From Altericroceibacterium endophyticum (GTDB lineage: Bacteria; Pseudomonadota; Alphaproteobacteria; Sphingomonadales; Sphingomonadaceae): DNA of 64,000 nt. Below, in pieces: positions 54,088 to 63,487 of the stretch. The first letter of the stretch is position 1, and the number at the start of each line of letters is the position of its first letter. The stretch spans positions 620,001 to 684,000 of the forward strand of contig NZ_WTYT01000001.1 of NCBI RefSeq assembly GCF_009827595.1, written 5' to 3'. Position numbers and translations under genes: made by a program. The notes below the pieces were generated by a model. The model saw nothing but the letters and a program-made list of their open reading frames with translations, did no database searches and was not told the origin of the DNA.

Positions 54088-54114
54088 CGGTCACCATGTC
54101 CAGAAAAGTGATAA

Positions 54115-54133
54115 GGCCCGGTTCGCCCGGGCC
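54115..54133 (-). terminator. Hairpin downstream of carboxyspermidine dehydrogenase gene
   Basis: A seven-base GC stem (GGCCCGG with CCGGGCC) with a five-base loop, followed on the minus strand by TTATCACTTTT. It lies 80 bases past the stop, so it could end that transcript ahead of the lipoprotein gene. Confidence 0.5.
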
Positions 54134-54214
54134 GAACTGAGAGAAAGAGAGAAATGCCAGTGCACGACCTCAGTCTCACACTGGCAAAACTCCAGAAGAT
54201 CTGATCCGAAAGGC

Positions 54215-55426
54215 TCAGAATGGCAGCGGCGCGGCCAGTTCCTTGACCTCAAATGGCAAGCCATTTTCGCCGAGCATTTCGAGGAAGGGATCAGGATCAA
54301 GCTGTTCCATATTGAACACGCCTTCTCCGCCCCACTTGCCTGTCAGCATCATCGCTGCACCGACCATGGCCGGAACGCCGGTCGTATAGCTCACGGCCTG
54401 ATTACCGGTTTCCCGATTGGCGTCTTCATGATCGCAGATATTATAGATGTAGAAGGTCTTCTCACCCGAGCCATCGAGCGCTTCGCCAGTGGCGATATCA
54501 CCGATATTGGTTTTGCCCTTGGTGGTTTCACCGAGCGTTTCCGGCTTGGGTAGAACGGCCGCCAGGAATTGCAGCGGAATGATATCCCGCCCCTGATATT
54601 TGATCGGGTCGATCCCGGTCATGCCGACATTCTGCAGCACGGTGAGATGTTTGATATATTCGTCACCAAAGGTCATCCAGAACCGCGCCCGTTCCAGTTC
54701 GGGCACGAATTTGGAGAGGCTCTCCAGCTCTTCATGATACATCAGATACATGTTCTTCTGACCGACCTGATCGAAGTCGAATTGCTGGCGGATGGTCATG
54801 GCCGGGGTTTCCACCCACTCGCCCTTTTCCCAATGACGCGCCGGAGCCGTCACTTCGCGAATATTGATTTCCGGGTTGAAATTGGTGGCGAAGGCCTGAC
54901 CATGATCGCCGCCATTGCAATCGAGAATGTCGAGCTGGCGAATGGTCTTCAATTTGTGCTTCTTGAGCCACATCGCAAAAACGCTGGTTACGCCGGGGTC
55001 AAAACCTGAACCAAGCAGCGCCATTAGCCCCTTCTCGCGGAACTTCTCCTGATAGGCCCACTGCCATTTATATTCGAATTTCGCCTCATCCTTAGGCTCG
55101 TAATTCGCTGTATCGAGATAATGCACACCCGCTTCCAGACAGGCGTCCATGATCGGCAAGTCCTGATAGGGAAGCGCCAGATTCACCACCAGCTGGGGCT
55201 GAATTTGCTGGATCAGACGAACCAGCGCAGGGACTTCCTCCGCGTCAATTTCATAGGTCGTGACATCTTCGCCGGTGCGCTCTTTTACGCTTTTGGCGAT
55301 GGAATCGCATTTGCTCTTCGTCCGGCTGGCCAGGTGAATTTCTGAAAAGATCGACGCGTTCATCGCCATTTTATGCACGGCGACGGAGCTGACGCCACCT
55401 GCACCGATTACCAGAACCTTTGACAT
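54215..55426 (-). CDS. Carboxynorspermidine/carboxyspermidine dehydrogenase (saccharopine dehydrogenase family)
   Basis: A 403-residue NAD(P)H enzyme that condenses putrescine (or diaminopropane) with aspartate semialdehyde to carboxyspermidine. The N-terminal fold is MSKVLVIGAGGVSSVAVHK. Motifs include NLALPYQDLPIMDACLEAGVH, ALLGSGFDPGVTSVFAMW, and DILDCNGGDHGQAFATNFNP. These place it with carboxynorspermidine synthases rather than lysine-pathway saccharopine dehydrogenase, given nspC nearby. The ATG at 55426 follows GGAGA; a longer frame to 55465 has no merit. Confidence 0.9.
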   Translation of the reverse strand: MSKVLVIGAGGVSSVAVHKMAMNASIFSEIHLASRTKSKCDSIAKSVKERTGEDVTTYEIDAEEVPALVRLIQQIQPQLVVNLALPYQDLPIMDACLEAGVHYLDTANYEPKDEAKFEYKWQWAYQEKFREKGLMALLGSGFDPGVTSVFAMWLKKHKLKTIRQLDILDCNGGDHGQAFATNFNPEINIREVTAPARHWEKGEWVETPAMTIRQQFDFDQVGQKNMYLMYHEELESLSKFVPELERARFWMTFGDEYIKHLTVLQNVGMTGIDPIKYQGRDIIPLQFLAAVLPKPETLGETTKGKTNIGDIATGEALDGSGEKTFYIYNICDHEDANRETGNQAVSYTTGVPAMVGAAMMLTGKWGGEGVFNMEQLDPDPFLEMLGENGLPFEVKELAAPLPF

Positions 55427-55546
55427 ATGCAGTCTCCAATGCATTAGAATCTTGCGCGGCCTCATAGAGCCTATTGCCGCGGGATCAAATTATGACCCGT
55501 TATGAAAACTCACTTCTTTGAAGCTGCAATGCGTTAAGGGCATCAA

Positions 55547-56521
55547 ATGATCCACACAACTCTTCGCCACCCCACCGCTGACGGTGTCCGGCGCGCATCA
55601 CGCAAGATCGCCCGGATACTCCCCTATACGCCGCTTTTGCCGGTAGAAATTAACGGCGTCAGCCTATGGGCCAAGGCCGAATGCCTGCAGCCGGTTGGTG
55701 CCTTCAAGATTCGCGGCGGCTGGCATCGGCTTTCCGACCTCTCAGACGACGTCAAAACGCGCGGCGTGGTGGGTGTCTCCAGCGGCAATCACGCACAAGG
55801 CGTGGCCTGGGCGGCGCGCAAATTGGGTATTCAGGCAACTATCGTAATGCCCAGTGATGCCCCCCGCATCAAGATGGACCGCGTGCGCGAAATGGGCGCG
55901 GATATCGTGACGTATGAAAGACTGAGCGAGAACCGCGAAGAGATCGCTCAGGCGCTATCTGAAAAAACCGGCGCGACCTATGTTCACGCCTTTGGTGACC
56001 CGTGGGTGATTGAGGGTCAGGGCAGCGCAGGCATTGAAATTGCTCAGCAGATGGAAGAACGAATCGGTCAAATGCCGAGCCGGCTGGTGGTCTGTTGCGG
56101 CGGCGGAGGCTTGACGGCCGGCCTCGCCCTCGCCTGCCCGGATGCCGAAATTGTTCCTGTTGAACCTGAAGGGTGGGACGATGTCACCCGCAGCCTCTCA
56201 AGCGGAGAAATTCAGTCTGTCGGCGACAATCCGCCGCCAACCGCATGCGACGCACTGCAAACGCTTGCCACCTATCCGATGAATTTCGACATACTGAAGG
56301 CGCGCTCCTGTGTCGGCGTAACCGTGACCGAAGCGGAAGTGCGCGATGCGCAACGCTTCGCCTTTGCCCGGTTGAGGCTGGTGCTGGAACCGGGCGGCGC
56401 CGTTGCCCTTGCCGCAGCGCTTGCCGGCAAAGTCACGCTTGATGATCGCACCGCAATCCTGCTCACCGGGGGGAATGTCGACGCAGAGAAATTCGCAAAA
56501 GTCCTGACATCACAGGATTAA
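55547..56521 (+). CDS. Serine/threonine dehydratase family PLP enzyme
   Basis: A 324-residue enzyme of fold type II. The PLP lysine is Lys54 in PVGAFKIRGG, with SSGNHAQGVA (residues 78-87) and the phosphate loop CCGGGGLTAGLAL. There is no C-terminal ACT regulatory domain, so it is a catabolic or racemase-type form and not biosynthetic IlvA. Possible activities are threonine dehydratase, serine racemase or hydroxyaspartate dehydratase; the sequence alone does not choose. Divergent from the carboxyspermidine dehydrogenase gene. Confidence 0.9.
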   Translation: MIHTTLRHPTADGVRRASRKIARILPYTPLLPVEINGVSLWAKAECLQPVGAFKIRGGWHRLSDLSDDVKTRGVVGVSSGNHAQGVAWAARKLGIQATIVMPSDAPRIKMDRVREMGADIVTYERLSENREEIAQALSEKTGATYVHAFGDPWVIEGQGSAGIEIAQQMEERIGQMPSRLVVCCGGGGLTAGLALACPDAEIVPVEPEGWDDVTRSLSSGEIQSVGDNPPPTACDALQTLATYPMNFDILKARSCVGVTVTEAEVRDAQRFAFARLRLVLEPGGAVALAAALAGKVTLDDRTAILLTGGNVDAEKFAKVLTSQD

Positions 56522-56530
56522 TAGCCAGAC

Positions 56531-56557
56531 GACGAGGGGCGGTTATGGCCCCTCGTC
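56531..56557. terminator. Hairpin between dehydratase and trxB
   Basis: A perfect ten-base stem (GACGAGGGGC with GCCCCTCGTC) and a seven-base loop. It separates two convergent genes. There is no long T-run, so its strength is uncertain. Confidence 0.65.
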
Positions 56558-56575
56558 CAGCGCAAAATCTATAAT

Positions 56576-57559
56576 TTACTCTGCGGCCTGTTCGGCGCGT
56601 TCTTCGTTGCGAACGAATTCCAAGGTTGCGAGAAAACGTTCTGCATCGAGCGCTGCCATGCACCCGGTGCCCGCCGCGGTGACAGCCTGACGGTAGGTGT
56701 GATCCATCACATCACCGCAGGCGAAAACGCCCGCATGGTTGGTTTTGGGCGTGCCCGCTTCAACCGCAATATAGCCGGATTCATCCATTTCCAGCTTGCC
56801 CTTGAACAGCTCCGTCGATGGAGCATGGCCGATGGCAACAAAACCGCCTTCACAATCAAATGTACTGCTCTCGCCGTTTTCGGTGTCGGTCAGGCGCAGC
56901 CCGGTCAGCCCCCCTTGCAGCGGGTCACCCAGAAATTCGTCGACCTTCTTGTTCCACAGCACGCTGATTTTGGGGTGCGCGAATAGACGGTCCTGCAGGA
57001 TCTTCTCCGCGCGCAATTCGCCGCGGCGATGGATCAGGGTCACATCATCCGAATGGTTGGTGAGATAGAGCGCCTCTTCAACCGCCGTATTGCCGCCGCC
57101 AATGACGGCAACTTTCTTACCGCGATAGAAGAAGCCATCGCAGGTGGCGCAGGCTGAAACGCCTTTGCCCGACAATTCCTGCTCTCCGGGAACACCCAGC
57201 CATTTCGCCTGCGCACCGGTGGCGATCACGAGCGTGTGGCCGACATATTCATCGCCGCTGTCGCCTATGGCCACAAAGGGCGGGCCGTTCGCGATATCGA
57301 CTTCGGTGATCGTATCCCACATCATCCGCGTGCCCACATGCTCTGCCTGAGCCTGCATTTCCTGCATTAGCCAAGGGCCCTGGATCACATCACGGAAACC
57401 GGGATAATTCTCAACATCCGTGGTGATGGTCAGCTGCCCACCGGGCTGGATACCCTGCACGACGATTGGCTCCATTCCGGCGCGCGCGGCATAGATCGCT
57501 GCGGTAAGACCGGCTGGTCCGCTGCCGATGATGAGCATCTTGGTTTCGTGTTTCGCCAT
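56576..57559 (-). CDS. trxB: Thioredoxin-disulfide reductase
   Basis: A 327-residue FAD and NADPH enzyme reducing thioredoxin (trxA is at 4.6 kb). The FAD site is IGSGPAGLTAAIYAAR, the active pair is Cys137-Cys140 in ACATCDG, and the NADPH site is GGGNTAVEEALYL. The C-terminal ACGDVMDHTYRQAVTAAGTG is the FAD flavin-binding region. The ATG at 57559 follows AGAGAG; a longer frame to 57607 has no homology. Length is slightly above 316, because of a short glutamate-rich end. Confidence 0.96.
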   Translation of the reverse strand: MAKHETKMLIIGSGPAGLTAAIYAARAGMEPIVVQGIQPGGQLTITTDVENYPGFRDVIQGPWLMQEMQAQAEHVGTRMMWDTITEVDIANGPPFVAIGDSGDEYVGHTLVIATGAQAKWLGVPGEQELSGKGVSACATCDGFFYRGKKVAVIGGGNTAVEEALYLTNHSDDVTLIHRRGELRAEKILQDRLFAHPKISVLWNKKVDEFLGDPLQGGLTGLRLTDTENGESSTFDCEGGFVAIGHAPSTELFKGKLEMDESGYIAVEAGTPKTNHAGVFACGDVMDHTYRQAVTAAGTGCMAALDAERFLATLEFVRNEERAEQAAE

Positions 57560-57745
57560 TGTCTCTCTAAACCCGTTATCAAAATTGTCTGTGCTGCCCT
57601 GCGGCATGGCTGCAGAGATGTGTTAGCCGATAATTGGGGGCCACTGCCCGAACTGGCAAGCAAAGCAAGTCTGAGGCCATGATAAGCCAAACTTGTTTCA
57701 CCGCATTGGCTCCCGCGCCCCTATCTGCCCGAACGGATGGTCAGA

Positions 57746-59140
57746 TCAGTCCTCGGCCAGTGGAATCGCCGCCAGATCCGAGGTAAAATCTTCGGTCCAT
57801 TCGATCACATTATCATCCCGCACCGTGCCAATCAGCTTGTCCCAGCGTGCCTTACGTTCAGATAGCGGCATATCGAGCGCCAGACGAATATGATGCGCCA
57901 GATCATCCGGACTGTGCGGATTGACCAGCAGCGCGTCCTGCAATTGCGGAGCTGCGCCAGCGAATTGGGACAGGATCAGCACGCCGGGATCCTGCGGATC
58001 CTGCGCCGCGATATATTCCTTCGCGACCAGATTCATCCCGTCGCGTAGCGGCGTGACCAAGCCAATCTTGGACGCCCTGTAAAAGCCGAAAAGCTCTTCC
58101 TGAGCATAGCCACGATTGACATAGCGGATGGGCACCACGTCAACTTCAGACCGCGCACCGTTAATCTGTCCGGTCTTCTGCTCCAGCAAGGTACGAATTT
58201 GCTGATAGGTGCCGATATCACCGCGCGAAGGCGGAGCGATCTGGATATAGACCAGTTCACGGATACGTTCCGGATAGGCATCAAAGAAACGCCCGATACC
58301 GTCCACACGCTCCGGCAATCCCTTGGAATAATCGAGCCGGTCCACCCCAATCATTGCGGTGCGGTGGCGGGTCGATGACATCAGGCGTTGCTGAGCCTGA
58401 CGCGCCTCCCCCGTTTCGCCCTTCTCCATGAAGTGATCGTAATCGATGCCGATGGGATAAGCGCGTGCGATGGTAGTCCAGCCATCCAGCGTCACTTCGC
58501 CGGTTTCTTCATTCACATCAGCCTCAAGCTCCTTGCGGCAATAATGCAGGAAGCTTTCCAGCCATTCATTGTTCTGGAAACCAATCAGGTCATATTGCAG
58601 CAGTGAACGAACCAGTCGCTCATGATAGGGCAAGGAGACAAACAGCCGGGTCGGCGGCCACGGAATATGGAGGAAGAAACCGATCCGGTTCTTGATCCCG
58701 CGATTTCTTAACCGCTCACCTAATGGTATCAGGTGGTAATCATGCACCCAGACCATATCGTCGTGTTCGATCAGAGGCAGAACGCTTTCGGCAAATCTCT
58801 CATTCACCCGCTCATAGCCACGGCCGAATTCACGTTCATATTCAGTCAGATCGACGCGGTAATGGAATAGCGGCCAGAGCGTGGAATTGGCATAGCCATT
58901 GTAATATTCCTCCACATCCTGATGCTCCAGGTCGATCGTCGCCGTGGTCACACCATCTGCGCGCTGGATATTGATGCCCCCGGTAAATTTCTCGATTTCC
59001 TGACCCGACCAACCGAACCAGATACCCTTATTCTTGCGCAAGGCAGCGTTGAGCGCACCGGCGAGGCCACCTTGCGCCCCGGCCGCGCCGCGCGCCTTGG
59101 GGACTGCAACGCGGTTCGAGATAATTACCAATCGGCTCAT
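57746..59140 (-). CDS. otsA: Alpha,alpha-trehalose-phosphate synthase
   Basis: A 464-residue GT20 glycosyltransferase that makes trehalose-6-phosphate from UDP-glucose and glucose-6-phosphate. Features: SRLVIISNRVA at the start, WVHDYHLIPLGERL, FLHIPWPPTRLF, GVDRLDYSKGLPERV and the C-terminal LRDGMNLVAKEYIAAQ. The ATG at 59140 overlaps the stop of the glucoamylase-type gene by four bases. It ends the otsB-GH15-otsA unit. The open frame to 59224 lies inside the neighbour and is a shadow. Confidence 0.96.
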   Translation of the reverse strand: MSRLVIISNRVAVPKARGAAGAQGGLAGALNAALRKNKGIWFGWSGQEIEKFTGGINIQRADGVTTATIDLEHQDVEEYYNGYANSTLWPLFHYRVDLTEYEREFGRGYERVNERFAESVLPLIEHDDMVWVHDYHLIPLGERLRNRGIKNRIGFFLHIPWPPTRLFVSLPYHERLVRSLLQYDLIGFQNNEWLESFLHYCRKELEADVNEETGEVTLDGWTTIARAYPIGIDYDHFMEKGETGEARQAQQRLMSSTRHRTAMIGVDRLDYSKGLPERVDGIGRFFDAYPERIRELVYIQIAPPSRGDIGTYQQIRTLLEQKTGQINGARSEVDVVPIRYVNRGYAQEELFGFYRASKIGLVTPLRDGMNLVAKEYIAAQDPQDPGVLILSQFAGAAPQLQDALLVNPHSPDDLAHHIRLALDMPLSERKARWDKLIGTVRDDNVIEWTEDFTSDLAAIPLAED

Positions 59141-60948
59141 CTGATCATGTTCCAGCTTTTTGAAAGCAATTCGGCACAGTTGATTATACCTACCAGTGAG
59201 TAAGTCTGGGGGAAGTTCCCCCACAACTCACCCGTTTCGAAATCCATGTCTTCAGATAACAGACCCGATTTCGTCCGGTGGCCCAGCATAGTGCAGAACA
59301 ATCCGCGCGCTTCCTCATCCCGGCCAGCAAGGTGCAGGGCCTCAATCAGCCAAAACGTACAGATGTTGAAGGCAGTCTCAGGCAGCCCGAAATCATCCTC
59401 CGCCGCATAACGCAGCATATGTTCACCGCGCCGCAAATCCTGCTCAATCTGAGCGAAGGTGGAGAGGAATTTCGGATCATCAGGCTTCAGGAAACGAAGC
59501 TCTACCAGCTGCAAAAGGCTGGCATCGAGATATTCACTCTCGAAAGACGCGCCATAATGACCGCCCTCGCCATTTTCGACCCAGGCCTTTTCTTCAACCG
59601 TTTCACGGATCGTATCGGCGCGTTTGCGCCAGAATTCGGACCGATCTGTCTTGCCCAGCTCGGCGGCGGCATTCGCCAGCCGGTCACAGGCAGCCCAGCT
59701 CATCACGGCGGAATAGGTATGCACTTCCTGACGGGTGCGGAATTCCCACAGGCCGGCATCAGGCTGATCATGCATCTTCCAGGCCATTTCACCCACTTGC
59801 TCAAGGCTCTGGAAATCGTGATCATCCGCCATGCGCAGCAGACGGCGGTCAAAGAAGCCCTGCACCGTCGGCAGGACGATCTGGCCATAACAATCGTGCT
59901 GCACCTGTTTGTAGGCGGCATTGCCTTTGCGCACCGGCCCCATGCCGCGATAGCCGGCCAGATGCGGCGCGGTGGTTTCATCCAGTTCGGCAACCCCCAT
60001 CACCGAATAGAGCGGCTGAATCTGCCCTCCCTTGGCATCGGCCACGATATTGCGCAGATATGCGAGATATTTCTCCAGCACATCAAGCGCCCCCAACCGA
60101 TTGAGCGCCTGCACCGTATAATAGGAATCGCGAATCCAGCAGTAGCGATAGTCCCAGTTACGCTCCGAATTCGGCGCTTCGGGCATGGATGTCGTCAAGG
60201 CGGCGACAATCGCGCCCGTTTCTTCATATTGGCATAATTTCAGCGTGATGGCGGCGCGGATAACCTCGTCCTGCCATTCAAACGGGGTCGCCAGACCGCG
60301 GACCCAATGGCGCCAATAGCGACGCGTCATTTCCTCCATCGTGCGCAATTCAGCGCGCAGATTGCCGCTGAAGGGTTCATCAGGACCGAGGAAAAAGTGC
60401 TGATCGCTTTCCACGCGGTAGGTGCGTTGTTCCAGCACATAACCCACGGGCGCATCGGTGCTGAGGCGCAGCGCCTGATTGCCGACCAGATAGCGAATAT
60501 GGTTCGTGCCATTGGTCGTTTCGGCCAGCTGCGCACCGTAATCACGCATCGGCCGCATGACCACTTTCATCCGCGGCGTGCCGGCCACCGGGCGAACCAC
60601 ACGGGCATAGGCGACGGGGCGATACATCCGGCCAGACCGTTCAAAGCGGGGAGAAAAGTCGGAGATTTCCACCGCGCTGCCATCTTCCGCTTCGAGCCGC
60701 GTGATCAGGATCGGCGTATTGCGTTCGTAATATTGGGAGGAGGAAACCTGCCCTTCCAATTCGAAACGCCAGACACCGGCATCCTGTTTTGCACCATTCA
60801 GCAGTGCACAGAATACGGGATCACCATCAACCCGGGGAACGCATCCCCAAACCAGGCCGGCAGTTTCATCTATCAGGCCCGAAACCTGACAATTGCCGAT
60901 CGGCGATAGTTCCAGACTGGATGTGTTCGCGCTCAAAGTTCGAGCCAT
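59137..60948 (-). CDS. GH15 family glucoamylase/trehalase-like glycoside hydrolase
   Basis: A 603-residue cytoplasmic hydrolase (no signal peptide) of GH15. The N-terminal beta-rich domain (LSPIGNCQVSGLID, GLVWGCVPRVDGDPVF) is followed by the (alpha/alpha)6 barrel with SERNWDYRYCWIRDSYYTVQAL and the late GLLSEDMDFETGELWGNFPQ carrying the second acid. Relatives include bacterial trehalases and glucoamylases. Its place between otsB and otsA points to trehalose turnover, by position. It overlaps otsA by four bases and otsB by 16. Confidence 0.92.
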   Translation of the reverse strand: MARTLSANTSSLELSPIGNCQVSGLIDETAGLVWGCVPRVDGDPVFCALLNGAKQDAGVWRFELEGQVSSSQYYERNTPILITRLEAEDGSAVEISDFSPRFERSGRMYRPVAYARVVRPVAGTPRMKVVMRPMRDYGAQLAETTNGTNHIRYLVGNQALRLSTDAPVGYVLEQRTYRVESDQHFFLGPDEPFSGNLRAELRTMEEMTRRYWRHWVRGLATPFEWQDEVIRAAITLKLCQYEETGAIVAALTTSMPEAPNSERNWDYRYCWIRDSYYTVQALNRLGALDVLEKYLAYLRNIVADAKGGQIQPLYSVMGVAELDETTAPHLAGYRGMGPVRKGNAAYKQVQHDCYGQIVLPTVQGFFDRRLLRMADDHDFQSLEQVGEMAWKMHDQPDAGLWEFRTRQEVHTYSAVMSWAACDRLANAAAELGKTDRSEFWRKRADTIRETVEEKAWVENGEGGHYGASFESEYLDASLLQLVELRFLKPDDPKFLSTFAQIEQDLRRGEHMLRYAAEDDFGLPETAFNICTFWLIEALHLAGRDEEARGLFCTMLGHRTKSGLLSEDMDFETGELWGNFPQTYSLVGIINCAELLSKSWNMIR

Positions 60949-61676
60949 TCATGGACCTTTTCAGGATTAGAGAGTCGATAACGGGCGAGTGTTTTTTCGC
61001 GGTCGCCCACGATGATACCAAAGCCGCCCTTGTCCGCCACGCCGGAAAAACCGTCTTCATCGGTCACGTCATCGCCAATGAAGATGGGCAAGGCTCCGAC
61101 AAAGGGCTGCTCCTCCATAAAGGCGCGCACAGCGCCACCTTTATCGGCACCGGGGCGAACGAGTTCAATCACGCATTTACCCCGCTTGATTGCGAGTTCG
61201 TGAGAATGGGCGACCTGTTCGGCAAATTCGAGGCCAGTTTTTTCCAGCGAAGGATTGGACCGGAAATGCAGCGCTGCACCATGCGCCTTGCTTTCCATTT
61301 CAAAGCCCTGCTCCGCACTGAAATCACGCAATGCATCATAGACCGCCTGCGGCAGGCCAGTGGGTTCCTGACCAATAAGCGAACCGTCCGCGCGTTGCCG
61401 CGCCGCGCCATGAGAACCCGCCCGCGCGACCCGCAGCGAACCGATATGGTCTTGGAGATTTGAAATTGACCGGCCACTGACCAGGGCGAGCCTTCCGCCA
61501 AGCCTTTCCGATAAGGCGAAAAGTCGATCCCCCAATCTGGCAGGCAGATCAATGCCATCGGGCGTCGCGGCTATATCAATCAGCGTGCCGTCAAAATCGA
61601 GGAATAATGCGATGCGCTGGCTATCACATAATTCTCGTAAGGAAGGGGGGGCGCCAAGTGCAGATTTTCCGTCCAT
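60933..61676 (-). CDS. otsB: Trehalose-phosphatase
   Basis: A 247-residue HAD phosphatase that removes phosphate from trehalose-6-phosphate. Motif I is LFLDFDGTLIDIA (Asp27, Asp29), motif II VSGRSISNLQDH, and motif IV IGDDVTDEDGF. The start is uncertain. The ATG at 61676 (MDGKSA) is preceded directly by GGAG with no spacer. A TTG at 61712 gives 12 more residues. The 3' end overlaps the GH15 gene by 16 bases, and the three genes read as one unit. Confidence 0.93.
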   Translation of the reverse strand: MDGKSALGAPPSLRELCDSQRIALFLDFDGTLIDIAATPDGIDLPARLGDRLFALSERLGGRLALVSGRSISNLQDHIGSLRVARAGSHGAARQRADGSLIGQEPTGLPQAVYDALRDFSAEQGFEMESKAHGAALHFRSNPSLEKTGLEFAEQVAHSHELAIKRGKCVIELVRPGADKGGAVRAFMEEQPFVGALPIFIGDDVTDEDGFSGVADKGGFGIIVGDREKTLARYRLSNPEKVHEWLEL

Positions 61677-61712
61677 CTCCAGCAGCCATAGCCATTGGCA
61701 TCCTTTGGTCAA

Positions 61713-62092
61713 CGCGCAACATCACTAATTATTCAATTCGGCCGTTTGAACCGGGTGTCTGAGAAGCGGTGGCTTTCATCTTCCTCAGCCATCTCGGCAA
61801 GCTAGCGAAAGCTCAGATGATCGGACATGTCCGCTTTGCGCTCATGGAACCGACCTTACCGAGCCCCCCGAAGACCGCCATTAGGCCAGCTACCTTAGTG
61901 CCCCCTGCCCTACCATTGACATTGCTGGGTCTGCGATCCATTGGAGCACGAAGGTGCCGGGCACCTGCCGCCTGCAGACGATAGTCACGGTGAAGCCCGG
62001 ATCAGACGAATATTCTCACCCTCGAAGAGCATTCGCAGGTAGGTAACGCAGGCACCCCGCCCATTTTGAATGCTCTCTATGGAGAGTGGGCG
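61713..62092. other. Gene-free region between trehalose unit and MATE transporter
   Basis: About 380 bases with no convincing gene. Contains a perfect 12-base palindrome CGGACATGTCCG (61822-61833) flanked by imperfect inverted sequence (AGCGAAAGC on the left, GCTTTGCGCT on the right), and a short inverted repeat AGGTGC/GCACCT at 61952-61966. One open frame of 71 codons has no protein-like features. Promoters for otsB on the minus strand and the transporter on the plus strand must lie here; no standard -35/-10 pair was clear. Confidence 0.5.
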
Positions 62093-63487
62093 ATGACGTC
62101 TGTGCCTTCTGAAGAAAATTCGTTCCTGACCGCCCCCATCGGGCGCCTGTTCGCAGCCAATGCCATACCGATGGCATTCGTCATGGGGATGGGAGGATTG
62201 CTCAATGTCGTCGATGCGGCATTTCTTGGGCACTATGTCGGCGCAACCGCGCTGGCGGCGGTAAGCTTCAGCTTCCCCGGGGTGATGGTGTTGATCGCTT
62301 TCGGTTCGCTAGTCGGCGGCGGCATGTCGAGCATCTTCGCACGCCACCTCGGCGCCGGCGACCGGACATTCGCCGCGGCAATTTTTGCCAGTGCCCACGG
62401 GCTTTGCCTGCTCGTGAGTTTTGGACTGGCTGCGACCTTCTTCATCGCTGGACCTTTGCTTCTGGAAGGCCTGGCAAAAGAAAATGCCGAAATGGCAGAA
62501 CTTGCCAGCACCTATCTGCTGATCCTCGTCGCGGGCGCGCCAATCCAGTTTCTGATGAATCTCCACGCCGACGCCGCGCGCAGCGAAGGACGGGCGGGTT
62601 TCATGGCAGTCCTATCCGTTGGCGTCACGGGCGCGAATATCGTCCTCAACTATGCGCTGATCGTGGGGCTCCATCTCGGCGTTGCGGGCTCGGCCTGGGG
62701 GACACTTATCGCACAGGCGCTCGGGCTGCTTTTGCTGCTCGAACTCCGGCGGAGGGACGCCCTTCTTCTTCCCTTGTCATCGCTCCGGCGTTTCGCATGG
62801 TGGGGAAACTGGCGGGCGATCCTCGCGCTTGGCCTTCCGCTGAGTCTCAGCTTCATCGGCATGGCACTGGTATCTGCAGTGGTTATCGCGGCCGTAAACT
62901 GGAGCGGCGGCGCGGATTACGCCGCAACCATCGCAGCCTATGGCATCGTAACGCGGATTCTCGGCTTTGCCTTCATGCCGCTAATGGCCCTTGCCCTGGC
63001 CACCCAGACGATCGTGGGAACGAACAGCGGTGCAGGCCTGCATACGCGATCAAATCATGCGCTGATCTGCGCTCTTGCGCTGGCCTTCGGCTATTGCCTT
63101 TTGCTGGAGCTCGCGCTTCTCGCGGTAAGCGGGAGCCTGGGTTTCAGCTTCGTAGATGACGCGCAGGTGGTGAGCAGAGTTGGCCTGATCATTCGGCCCA
63201 TGCTGACCTTCTACCTCTTTTCCGGCCCGGTTCTCGTCCTCGCCATGTATTTTCAGGCAATCGGCCAACCGGGGCGAACTGCGGCACTCATGCTTCTGAA
63301 ACCTTTTATCCTCGTGCCTCTGGCAATATTTCTCTTCGCCAGCTTCGCAAAACCGATGGAATTGTGGTTCGCTTTTCCGGTGGCAGACGTCGTAATTATG
63401 ATACTCGCTACCGCCCTCTTCCTCCGGCATGTCGTTGCCGCCAACCATGGGGAAAACGGGATTGAGCACAGGAAGGGCGCGGCATGA
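62093..63487 (+). CDS. MATE family efflux transporter
   Basis: A 464-residue membrane protein with about 12 hydrophobic segments in two repeats (for example AFVMGMGGLLNVVDAAFLGH, LSFIGMALVSAVVIAAVNW). It belongs to the multidrug and toxin extrusion family, which uses Na+ or H+ gradients. The substrate is unknown. The ATG at 62093 follows GGAGAGT; a TTG at 62066 would add nine residues. It overlaps the next gene by four bases (ATGA). Confidence 0.88.
   Translation: MTSVPSEENSFLTAPIGRLFAANAIPMAFVMGMGGLLNVVDAAFLGHYVGATALAAVSFSFPGVMVLIAFGSLVGGGMSSIFARHLGAGDRTFAAAIFASAHGLCLLVSFGLAATFFIAGPLLLEGLAKENAEMAELASTYLLILVAGAPIQFLMNLHADAARSEGRAGFMAVLSVGVTGANIVLNYALIVGLHLGVAGSAWGTLIAQALGLLLLLELRRRDALLLPLSSLRRFAWWGNWRAILALGLPLSLSFIGMALVSAVVIAAVNWSGGADYAATIAAYGIVTRILGFAFMPLMALALATQTIVGTNSGAGLHTRSNHALICALALAFGYCLLLELALLAVSGSLGFSFVDDAQVVSRVGLIIRPMLTFYLFSGPVLVLAMYFQAIGQPGRTAALMLLKPFILVPLAIFLFASFAKPMELWFAFPVADVVIMILATALFLRHVVAANHGENGIEHRKGAA

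Noticed and set aside
61769-61984. 71-codon open frame in the gene-free stretch
   Set aside because: Composition (proline-rich, arginine-rich end) and lack of a ribosome site do not support a gene.
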